From positions 3,280,359 through 3,344,358 of the forward strand of contig CATQJL010000223.1 of assembly GCA_958299035.1 (NCBI GenBank): a stretch of 64,000 nucleotides of DNA, in the 5' to 3' direction. Made by a program: the position numbers and the translations under genes. Origin of the DNA: Cylicocyclus nassatus (Eukaryota > Nematoda > Chromadorea > Rhabditida > Strongylidae). A model generated the notes under the pieces. That model was not told the origin of the DNA. It searched no databases and saw only the letters and a program-made list of their open reading frames with translations. This document shows positions 1 to 8,760 of the stretch, piece after piece. Position 1 is the stretch's first letter; each line of letters begins with the position of its first letter.

Positions 1-690
1 ATTTCGAAAACCACCATGCGAGTTTAATGGTTTCCCTGGCTCACCGAATCTGCGGGGAAGCTCAGTTACGTGCTTGAGCTGTCCTTTATAGACAACCCAC
101 TCACGTACAGGCTTCCCTTTATTACGCTCTCCAGCTTGTTGCCGTAGCTCAAATTCCATCCTCCGCTCTTCCTCGGTCATACTCCGGCGTATGAAGATGT
201 TTGGAAAGCCGGAAGAGCGGAGGAGGTGAGCGCTAGACAGAGCTGACCTCCAGTAAAACCTAGAAGGGAGTATTACCTTGACAAGCCGGGTCGAGACCCA
301 CCTGGCTTACCAATGCGATAAAACTCGCTTATACTACAATCCACATTAAGCGCATCAAAAATCCCGTCCACCCTTTCTTTCAAATCCGCCGCCCGTTCTA
401 CTGAGCGAAGCCCCTCTGATGGTTCAGGAATGCCACTGATCACGACTGTCCTAGATCGCTTTTCATCCTCCACTGCACTATGTACTTCATCACGAAGCTT
501 TTCGGAAAGTACACATAACATTCGCCCAATGACGGGGTCGGTGTTCCTTTCCCTAATACAGTGGAGTAAATCAAAAGCTGACATCGACATCTGGCTAAAG
601 TCGACATCAGCAGTGGACTCCTGGCTTTGGGTGAGATCTACCGAATTCGCGTTAGACAGCTGTGCAGTTTTTTTACTCGAGTAGATCTAA
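1..690 (-). pseudogene. CR1-like LINE ORF1 fragment, frameshifted and cut by the window edge
   Basis: Read on the minus strand, this stretch gives an open frame from about 683 to 273. It contains RTVVISGIPEPSEG and, after an acidic linker, EFYRIGKPGGSRP. Near 290 one base is missing. The neighbouring frame then continues with LVKVILPSRFYW, FIRRSMTEEERR and REWVVYKGQLKHVTELP to the window edge. This order (a short RNA-binding-like fold, a Y-R-x-G-K motif, then a basic helix) matches ORF1-type proteins of CR1-like LINEs common in nematodes. The protein would bind retrotransposon RNA. The frameshift makes this copy non-functional. The rest of the element, if present, lies beyond position 1. Assignment is from remembered family patterns, not a search. 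Confidence 0.7.
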
Positions 691-2016
691 CTGGCATCTT
701 TTTGACCTATAAAAATCAAAAGTGGATCGATAGGAGTGAGTCAAGGAAATCACCGCAAAGCTGATATCAAGCAAAAACCAGCAATATATATGATAGAAAT
801 AGGAAGAATAAGATGAGAGGCAGTAGATTTACGAATGTAACAAGAAGAAGAATTGAAACAAATATGCTGACCAAAAAATATAACAGACCGCACTCACGGG
901 GCGACAAGAGCATTTGAGATCAGCGTTTTAAGCTCTATCCATTGGTATACATCATCTTCCGAATCGCCACTTTGACTAAGCGAACATTCCTTGTGAGTGG
1001 ATATGATAACATTCCGTCTATCCAGATTTTTTACCTTCATTAAAAGAGGGTTGCTTGTGCGCCTCGTTTCCAAGATGCCATATTCTCTTTCCTTGTTCCT
1101 CTCAAAGTACGGATCTTCCCATAACCATAACCACATAAAGATGCTTAATAGGATGAGTTGCAAATAGCACCCGCTTTGATATAAATAAGAATTCAAATTT
1201 TGGAGCAGTAATCGCTCGATATATAGCTTTGCAGTGATATCTATTTAGAAGAGCAGTGGATAAAAATCTTGAGTTTTCTTTTTCTGACGACCCAATAGAT
1301 ACACTCATTTAAAAAATGTTGAAAAAGTGCTCACATTGTTACGATGCTGCTGTTCTTCTTTACGATGCTGCTGTTCTCCTTCTGTTTTTGTCCCATTTGG
1401 AATTTTGTCTCTGTAAAAAAAGATTAAGGCAACCACAAAGGGCATTCGCAGATTACGGTAGAGGAATGCGGAGGACGTTTAAGCATGACTGGAAGTATCT
1501 GGAGAGCATGACTGAAGGTAACTGAAAAATATCATTGCTATGAATTGATAAGCGTCCCTCCCTTTCTATCCAGCTTTATCTTTGATACTTGATTCAAATT
1601 GTAGACAGTTAGAAATAAAAACTGCTTCCAAATGTGGATACGACCGTGAAATGCAATCAGAATTGCAGCGAAAAATTTCTAAAAAAGATTTTGCCACCTT
1701 GCTACTACGTTTTCTAATCTGCAACCAAGACTGTTGCCTGAAGAGCACAGAAAAACGCTCTCACTAGGTTGAGACTAAGCATATAACTACATATTAGCTG
1801 GATCCAAAATAGACTATCTAATCAAATGAACTCAGAGACTTTTGCTTTAACATCCTTAGAATCCTAGAAAAAAAGATTTTTCTTGCTTCATCTCATCACA
1901 TTTCTTCTGTCACGCGTTTCTCAGTGGCTTTTCTAATAGTATCCAACTTCTACTTAACAACTCTTCCTTGTGGGATTATTTTAGCTATTATGTTATTGTC
2001 AGATAAGAATCTATTG
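691..2016. other. no gene seen
   Basis: Only short overlapping frames on both strands with no splice-consistent extension. A small direct duplication lies at about 1339-1378 (GATGCTGCTGTTCT repeated). AT-rich intergenic sequence. Confidence 0.5.
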
Positions 2017-3165
2017 TACAGGGTGCCCAAAACGATGTATGAACGTTTAGTCGTTGATAACACACTCTTCTCGTATATTTGGAGAAGCTTTAGGCATATT
2101 TTGTAGAGCTGGCTTCATTTCAAGGTCACAGTATAGAGCGAATCCGATCGCTCTTCATTGTTGTAGGTACGGTAGGAATAACGAACGTTTTGAGCCTTGG
2201 AGGGCCATATTCTCCCAGGAAGGGAACAAAACAACCCGAAAACTTCTTCACTAAGCTAGTAGAGTTGCCAATTCTAAATGTGATGTTTGCATTTTATCAT
2301 AATGCTTCTTTAGAAATTACGCCAACTAAGTAGCCGTTGTCTCGATGTTTTTAAAAAAAGTGGCTACACCATTTAAGAATCCTTAAAATCTTGCACATTA
2401 TTGAACATCAAACTTAGCCTCCATGGGAATTAGGTTGTCCCATAAGTCTTTTCATACCTGAATTTTTTTTAGCTACATAAATCAGTTCTTCTTGAACTCC
2501 TAATAATTTGCAGGATACCGTTCGAAAGATCAAAGCAAGCTCTACAAGCTGGCGTTCAAAAGTTTGCAACAAGTTTGTTCTGCAACGAGTTCGGAGCCAA
2601 AATAGAAAAATTTCCAATTTTCCGAAAAAAACGAAAATCATCATATCTCAGTTCAAAACAACTCTGCAAATTTCCTGCTTTCTCATGCATATACTCTCCT
2701 CATCGGATATTTATACATGCCCTTGCTGCATTTTTCTGACGGCTAGAATCCGAGAAAAAATAATGCGCTCAACTTTCAAACTTCGCCTGTATCAGTTCTG
2801 TGTTCCCCGCAAATAGGTGTTTATATAGCGTATTAACTCAGAATTACTGCCACAAATTTGCAGCCTTCTAAGTGCTCTAGTTCTTGAGAAATGTCGAATT
2901 GAAGGTCCGAATATGAAAAGACTTATGGGACAACCTAATACACAAGCTTTGGAATTTTTTTTTGAATTATTTGAAAAGCCAGCTTTCTCACAGTGACACC
3001 ATATACCGATAGTTCTTTGTTAATCTTACGTAATGAAGAGCAACCGATGAATCGCTCCATACTGTAAACTTAAGGTGGTGCCAGCTTTAGAGGTACTCAG
3101 CTTCTTGAAAGACTTTCAAAAAAGTTATTTAACGACCAAACGTTCGATACATTTTTGGGCTGTAT
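2017..3165. mobile_element. foldback MITE, outer of a nested pair
   Basis: The left end reads TACAGGGTGCCC and the right end, reverse-complemented, TATACAGCCC. Both continue into matching arms (left about 2017-2260, right about 2985-3165) that include the phrases AGAGCTGGCTTC and GATTACGGTAG-like sequence. The same arm sequences occur at 3569-4932, 8361-8545 and 49936-50620, so this is one dispersed family. TA at the ends suggests a Tc1/mariner-mobilised MITE. No transposase frame is present. A second MITE is inserted in the middle. Confidence 0.7.
2430..2940. mobile_element. MITE nested inside the 2017-3165 element
   Basis: Terminal inverted repeats of about 30 bp: left ATTAGGTTGTCCCATAAG, right the reverse complement ending CAACCTAAT. 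The ends share the TTAGGTTG motif with the palindromes at 25.3-27.0 kb, so they probably used the same class of transposase. Interior frames (for example 2508-2816, plus strand) have no recognisable domain and are taken as chance. Confidence 0.65.
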
Positions 3166-3568
3166 AATAAGCTTGAAGTACTAATGCAACAGCCATGTGA
3201 GCAGTAACAAACTGCAAATCGCATGCAAGTCAGTACTTTTCATTATCAGTGGCGAAGTGCAATGTCTTTGCGCTTTTGTGAGCCCATCATACCAATGTAA
3301 AAAAGAAATGCAGAGCACTTAAGGGCTTTAGCGAGGATAGAATGACGGAAGCGAGAGGGGAAAGTAGTACATTACTAGGTTGAGATGACTGTTTGTACAC
3401 ACACAGAAACCTGGAATAATGTAAAAACTAGGGAGAGGTTGCGCAAGTTGAGAGGAGACCTTTTTGAGCTGTAGACAGTTTACATTTCGCCTCCGAATCA
3501 AATCTCCAAATAATGATATTTTCGGCAAAAACTCGGAAAATTGTAGAAATTTTACCTGACTTCCAGTA
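3166..3568. other. no gene seen
   Basis: AT-rich spacer between two MITEs of the same family. No frame or splice pattern that I can support. Confidence 0.4.
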
Positions 3569-4932
3569 TACAAGGTGTCTTAAAAAGATGTGCCTACTAT
3601 TCGATTGTTAATGACTCTCTTGTAATGAAGTTTTCGAGATGCTTTCAGTGCATTTTTATAGAGCTGGCTTCAACTTAGATTTACAGCATAGAGCGAATCA
3701 CTATAGCTCTTCGTTACTGTAGGATTACGGTAGAATCTTCAAGTATGTGGTGACATTGTGAAAAAAGTTTTTAAAAAATGTGAAAACTGTGTAATAGGGT
3801 TTTCGTGGGCCAAGATTGCGAAGCTTCTAAACTTCTAAACTTCTAAACTTTTTAAGAACATTAAAAAACAGTCGTGTTGCAGCTCCGACGTGCTCAGCAC
3901 TCTAGCCTCGTACGACTACCAAACAAAACCACTCCCAGCCCTAGAGGCTAACATGTACGACACCGACGGGTCCTTCGGCGCGTCCACTTGACACGATCAC
4001 CAATCCTACTGCTACGACATAACGCGCGTCTGAATTAATTGAGTTTCACAACAAATACAAATATATACAGCAAATACTAAACTTTTAAATTCGTAAACTA
4101 CTGGAGGATAAACAAGAACAACAGAATACAAATACGGGGCGAGCCGCGAATTCCCCGTGCTACTGATGCTAACTTGGCTCAGTCTGAATAAAAGATGTCT
4201 GGGTTTCTCCACAAGACCGCCGCTAGGAGTCCAGGCCCACGAATGGGACGGCGCGACCCCAGCTCCACTCCCGCGGCCTTGTTCATCTATTAATATAAGA
4301 TACTTTCCAGCGCTAACGCGCGTACGACACACAAGAATGATGAGAAGCTCAACATCCAAACATGAAGATCTTCTTCTGCGGGAGCTGCTAGAACCGAGGC
4401 CAAGTAACGACCGAAGATAATCGATAAGGCGAAGGTTGATGAGGCACAGACTGAACTCCGCTCAGCCTTATATACCCCTCGACTTGGCATCGTTCCCAGC
4501 CGGAGGTGGTACTGTAGCATCCTACAAAAGAAGCGAAAGATAAATGCGGCATCAGCGCCCCGGCACCTGTTCCGAGGAGCGTCTCTGCATCGCGGAACAG
4601 CAACAGGGCCGCTACTGCTTACCTTGCATAATTCTCAATGAAGCTGATAAGTTATGAACTTCACATTTAGAATTAGCAACTTTGATTAGCCCAGTGTAAA
4701 AGGTTTTAGGCTGCTTTACTTCCATTCTGAGGCAAAGTAGGCCTTTCATGGCTCAAAACCCTTTTTGAATTTCCACCGTAATCTTACAGTAATGAAGGGA
4801 GATGGATGAATCTATCTATACTGCAAGTCTAAGTTGAAGCTGGCTCTACAATATCGTAATGCTTCTCCAAAGACTTCAATACAAGAAAGTTATTACACTC
4901 AAACACTAGGCACATTTTTTTGAGACATTGTA
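3569..4932. mobile_element. foldback MITE interrupted by an LTR-like insert
   Basis: Left arm about 3569-3860 starts TACAAGGTGTC. Right arm about 4615-4932 ends GAGACATTGTA. Arm interiors match the 49936-50620 copy closely (AGAGCTGGCTTCAACTTAGA on the left, its reverse complement on the right). In the intact copy the two middle halves are continuous. Here about 730 bp of unrelated sequence sits at that point. Confidence 0.65.
3875..4605 (-). mobile_element. probable solo LTR inside the MITE
   Basis: The insert begins TGTTGCAGCTCCG and ends CGGAACAGCAACA, a TG...CA boundary with short inverted ends typical of LTRs. On the minus strand a TATATAAGG box (about 4466-4474) is followed by an initiator-like TCAGTC about 25 bases on, as in Gypsy/BEL LTR promoters. 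No gag-pol follows, so a solo LTR is the simplest reading. The 5-bp flanks (AGTCG and GGGCC) do not match, so the boundaries or the age are uncertain. Confidence 0.45.
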
Positions 4933-4944
4933 TAGCAGAATAAT

Positions 4945-4956
4945 GAAGAAAGGAGT
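4945..4956. repeat. left 12-bp target site duplication of the Penelope-like element
   Basis: GAAGAAAGGAGT here is repeated exactly at 7858-7869 in the same orientation, immediately outside both ends of the Penelope-like element. It lies 12 bases beyond the end of the 3569-4932 MITE. Confidence 0.75.
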
Positions 4957-4997
4957 AGTTGGCTTGTCCTCTTTTGTTAAAACCTCGGCATCGTGAG

Positions 4998-5439
4998 CTA
5001 TGTGATACTGTTTTCTTATGCCATACGAGATTTGGTGAAGCTCTTTATTGCGGCCTTACGTTTCGACTTATCGTCGTCTTCAGAGGCCTAAAGTGGTGCG
5101 AGATTTTGACCTTGTGTTCTACTCCACCAAATGCCTTATCGACCTCAAGCTAGTTTCGAACCCCCACTGATTTCACTAAAAATACTCGTGTAAAGTGAAA
5201 GACGAACCAACCCTTGCTTCGTTTCACCGTTGAAGCACCGATGGTATTGTGCAACCACGTCCTTTGGTGTCAGTAGTGCCAATAAGCCATTTTAGGAAGC
5301 TTATGGGTCGGTGTAATCACACTGATTTATAGCTCACATAGCGGTATAAACGGCAAGAAGTCATTCGTGATCGTTAAACATTCCTTTCTGTTGTTCATCG
5401 ATGGGTTTCTCTGTGAGATCCAGAATGCTTCGAGAGTTT
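4998..5439. repeat. left inverted arm (pLTR) of the Penelope-like element
   Basis: Matches the reverse complement of 7418-7857 nearly throughout, for example TTCCTAAAATGGCTTATTGG in the right arm. It includes the last part of the endonuclease frame (down to the stop at 5327-5329) and, at 5059-5083 on the minus strand, the hammerhead-like core described separately. Confidence 0.85.
5059..5083 (-). ncRNA. hammerhead-ribozyme-like core, left arm
   Basis: On the minus strand the order is CTGAAGA, then C, GAC, loop GATAA, GTC, then GAAAC. That is the conserved CUGANGA...GAAA core of hammerhead ribozymes around a 3-bp stem II, with one extra C before the stem. PLE terminal repeats are known to carry minimal type I hammerhead motifs. 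I could not identify a convincing stem III or the cleavage triplet, so activity is unproven. This strand is also the RT sense strand. Confidence 0.5.
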
Positions 5440-7415
5440 TTCGCGCAGAAGTGTTAGTCTCGCAAGCCAAAATCGTGCACTTGATGTCATAGTCTGCATC
5501 ACCATGTTGTTCATGCCTATGTTTCCCGAGTGGTGAGTTTAGACCGCCACGTCTTTTATCGGCTAGATGTTCTTTAAGTCTAACACTTAGCGATCTTCCA
5601 GCCTCTCCAATATAGGACGCCCCGCATGTTATACAGTCTGGTAAATCACTCCAACTTTAGCGCAGTCGCCAACATTGCCATGCGGACAAACTCTGCATTC
5701 TTTTGTAATGCAAAATTTGTCATAAAGTCTATGGCGCAAGCTTTCTCTTGATGTTCGCGCTTGGTATGTCTACTAAAATGATATCGTTGCTCAAATGTGC
5801 TCGCTCAATGCTCCGCCGTATAGCAACACTTACTCGATCATAGATGAAAGGTAAACAGCGAGGAATTTTGTTGTTGCGTTGAAGCATCTCATGCGAGGTA
5901 TGGCCTACTTACGTTGTGCATCGATTAGTCATTCCCTCTAGCGATGTCCAGCGCCAAATCTCGTGATTCTTTCCGTTGCCTTTCTCACGTGCAAACCTGT
6001 GTTGCAGTCTTGAACATATTGTGGATAAAACCACGTTTGACGGCTGAAGGATGAGCAGAGCGTGCGTGCAAAACGATGTTTTTCGAGCTTGATTTACGAT
6101 ACCATTTTACAATCGCGTGAGATCCGGACAGTTTAAATTGCACGTTCAAATATGGGAGCCACCCGTCAGTTGGCTGTTCTCGTGTAAATCTTATGTACTC
6201 TGACTGTTGATTCAATAAACGGAAACACTCGTCCATTTCGGACTGTGTGGATGTTATGATACAACAGTCGTCGATATAGCGACAGTACATAAGAGGTAGT
6301 CTTAACAGCACCGGGTTCTCGATTCTACTCATGAAGCAGACCGCTAGCACTGGCGCAAGTCTTTGTCCCATTGCGAGACCTCTTAGCTGAGTACAGTAAG
6401 ATCCGAAACATTTGAAAATGTTACAGTTCAAACACTCCTTGATCAGGATCATGATGTTACTTTTACTTAAGCCGAAGGTTTGAATGTCTTTACCAAATAT
6501 CCAACATTTCGGATAACGCTTGTAAAGCGTCGTCATTCAAAGATACCACATCAAAAAACTCAGCCACACACTCGTCGTTGAACTTAGCGTTGTGTAAGCG
6601 CTCAAGGAAATGGTTGGTGTTTGATAAATAGGACGGCACCTTGGTCAGTAGCTGACAAACACTCTTGTTCAAGAACGAAGATATTCTATCGGTTGGCCCC
6701 CCAGCACAGCTTATAATTGGTCGTATTTTAAACTGTTCGGCTGTCATCAATCGCGTATTATCATCAAGAGAAAGCTTGTGTGTTTTAATAAGACTATAGA
6801 AGACTGGGCAATTTGGTGTCTCTAACTTTAATCTGCTCAAAAAACTCTCGTTGAGACCAGCTAACTTCCCTGTAGTAATCCAAACATGATTGAGTCGTGT
6901 GCCACATACTCCTTTCTGTGACGTTGCGGTAAAGCGAAACGTCGCTCAGGTAATGCTGCGTGATTTTGCGATCTAGATCTTGTGGTAAAATCACGATCTC
7001 CTCTCCCTTATCACTCACAGAGATGCGTACAGTATTGCTGACAACCAATTCACGTATTTCTTTAACCAAGCCATTGCTGGTTAGTCAAGTTCGTGCGATA
7101 TAGCCGTTTTAAACGTGTGTATGCGGCTAAAACATCTGATGATAACATTTTAAACTTGACATCTGCTTCAGGTGCAGGAGGCGGTTTTTTATAAAATAGG
7201 CTTAGAAATGGTGGAGGTGGAAGAAGCTGACTCTGTGGCATTCCGATCTCGTTTACTGTATTATGCTTGGCCCTCATTCTCAGATCTCGGAGTCTCTGAA
7301 GTGCAGCAACTACATTGCGGAAAACCGACCCATTAATATTCTGAGCAATAGAGAACGAAGGTCCCAAGCTGAGAAACTCATACGCATTATCATAAAGTTG
7401 AACATTACCGGTCAC
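5327..7415 (-). pseudogene. Penelope-like RT plus GIY-YIG endonuclease, multiply frameshifted
   Basis: Would encode the polymerase/endonuclease that copies PLE RNA into DNA. Visible in order on the minus strand: an N-terminal piece 7415-7062; SVSDKGEEIVILPQD near 7010 (the PLE D-K-G region); FYSLIKTHK near 6780; FKIRPIISCAGGP near 6720; FFDVVSL near 6550; GLAMGQRLAPVLA near 6370; YCRYIDDCC near 6275 (the RT catalytic Y-x-D-D box); a Cys pair KECRVCPHG near 5680; GVIYQT near 5650; CGASYIGEAGRSLSVRLKEH near 5620, with the catalytic Arg; a Glu in LEAFWI; and an Asn in PSMNN. GVIY and YIG form the GIY-YIG signature. Frame changes occur near 7065, 6815, 6530 and 5640, and stops between 5980 and 5700. 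Inactive. Confidence 0.85.
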
Positions 7416-7417
7416 TT

Positions 7418-7857
7418 AAACTCTCGAAGCATTTCTGGATCTCACAGAGAAACCCGTCGATGAATAACAGAAAGGAATGTTTAACGATCACGAATGACTT
7501 CTTGCCGTTTATACCGCTATGTGAGCTATAAATCAGTAATGATTACACCGACCCATAAGCTTCCTAAAATGGCTTATTGGCACTACTGACACCAAAGGAC
7601 GTGGTTGCACAATACCATCGGTGCCCCAACGGTGAAGCGAAGCAAGGGTTGGTTCGTCTTTCACTTTCTACGAGTATTGTTAGTGAAATCAGTGGGGGGT
7701 TCGAAACTAGCTTGAGGTCGATAAGGCAGTGGAGTAGAACACAAGGTCAAAATCTCGCACCACTTTAGGCCTCTGAAGACGACGATAAGTCGAAACGTAA
7801 GCAATAAAGAGCTTCACCAAACCTCGTATGGCATAAGAAAACAGTATCATACTTCAC
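7418..7857. repeat. right inverted arm (pLTR) of the Penelope-like element
   Basis: Inverted partner of 4998-5439. Because the left arm contains the endonuclease 3' end, this arm carries a reversed copy of those codons (about 7418-7540) at the element's 5' side. Outer end CTTCAC abuts the target duplication. Confidence 0.85.
7773..7797 (+). ncRNA. hammerhead-ribozyme-like core, right arm
   Basis: Same core as in the left arm but on the plus strand: CTGAAGA, C, GAC-GATAA-GTC, GAAAC. The two arms differ just downstream (CGTAAGGCCGC on the left, CGTAAGC here), yet the core is unchanged. Confidence 0.5.
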
Positions 7858-7869
7858 GAAGAAAGGAGT
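7858..7869. repeat. right 12-bp target site duplication
   Basis: GAAGAAAGGAGT, identical to 4945-4956. Confidence 0.75.
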
Positions 7870-8545
7870 CCTCTGCGTCTTCTTCCCCTTCACAGGTGTT
7901 TACACATATGAGTACTAGGTTCCAAACATAATGATCCACCGCCCAAGCGGCACCTTATATTCATTTATGGCCAGAATATTCGAGTAGGATCTCTTGCTTC
8001 AAGTTCTTATGGTACCAGAGGCTGTCTGCAGCGAATCTCTAATCTCTCTTTACTCCAGAATTACGGAACATCGGAAAGGTTCAAGCCATAAAAGCCGCAA
8101 TCTGCCTCAAAAAAATCCAAAAACTGTTACACTAGGACAAAGGAACTAGCTAATCGATTAAAATCCCAAAATTATATACATGCTTTTCTCATAAGTTAAT
8201 CCAAACAAAACCTAACACTGCTTTTCCAATATTTTCATAATTGTGGCCAACACATTAAAAAAGCTCAAGAAGCTTGTAAAGTTGCGTAGTGGATTCAGCA
8301 GGCGTAAAAATCCTGCCAAACAATTCTCCAGATTCTTTTGAGCATTTTTTTTTCTTCAAACGAACTTGCATTGGCGCTGTATGTTGAAGTAACCTACCGT
8401 AATCCTAAAGCAACGAAGATATCGATAACTCCTATCAAAATCTAAATATAAGTTGAAGTAAGCTATACTTGATATAGTCTTCAAAAGACTTTGAAGCAAA
8501 AGGGTAATGGTCAAACAATTTGCACATTTTTTGTGTCATCCTGTG
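7870..8545. other. intergenic, with a partial MITE arm at about 8361-8545
   Basis: Bases 8361-8545 resemble the right arm of the 49936-50620 family (ACCGTAATCCTAAAG, then ATAAGTTGAAG, ending TGTGTCATCCTGTGTAAC). A matching left arm was not clear. No gene seen. Confidence 0.4.
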
Positions 8546-8760
8546 TAACACATGAATATGAAAAGACGTTCTCAATTTGAAACATTTATTTCCATGCTTA
8601 TACATATTATATACAGATATAATAATATACTTACACAAAAAGTACATATAATAAAAAAATAAACCGGTAACAAGGCACTCTCAGGCACATCGAGAGCGAA
8701 TACAAGACCCGTGGTGATACGCACATCATCAAATAACAATGACAATGATCGTACTACTTA

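Larger units (their letters stand above)
4957..7857 (-). mobile_element. Penelope-like retroelement (GIY-YIG type) with inverted terminal arms
   Basis: The element is bounded by a perfect 12-bp direct repeat (4945-4956, 7858-7869). It has long terminal arms in inverted orientation: 4998-5439 against 7418-7857. Between them, on the minus strand, lie reverse-transcriptase and GIY-YIG endonuclease remnants in the order expected for endonuclease-containing Penelope-like elements (PLEs). PLEs are retroelements distinct from LINEs and LTR elements, with a telomerase-related RT and LTR-like repeats that may be direct or inverted. Left of 4998, bases 4957-4997 have no partner in the right arm, giving a short unpaired tail. 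The coding part carries several frameshifts, so the copy is dead, but the architecture is complete. Confidence 0.85.

Noticed and set aside
2508..2816. 102-codon frame as a transposase
   Set aside because: It lies wholly within a MITE with no D,D,D/E pattern or helix-turn-helix.
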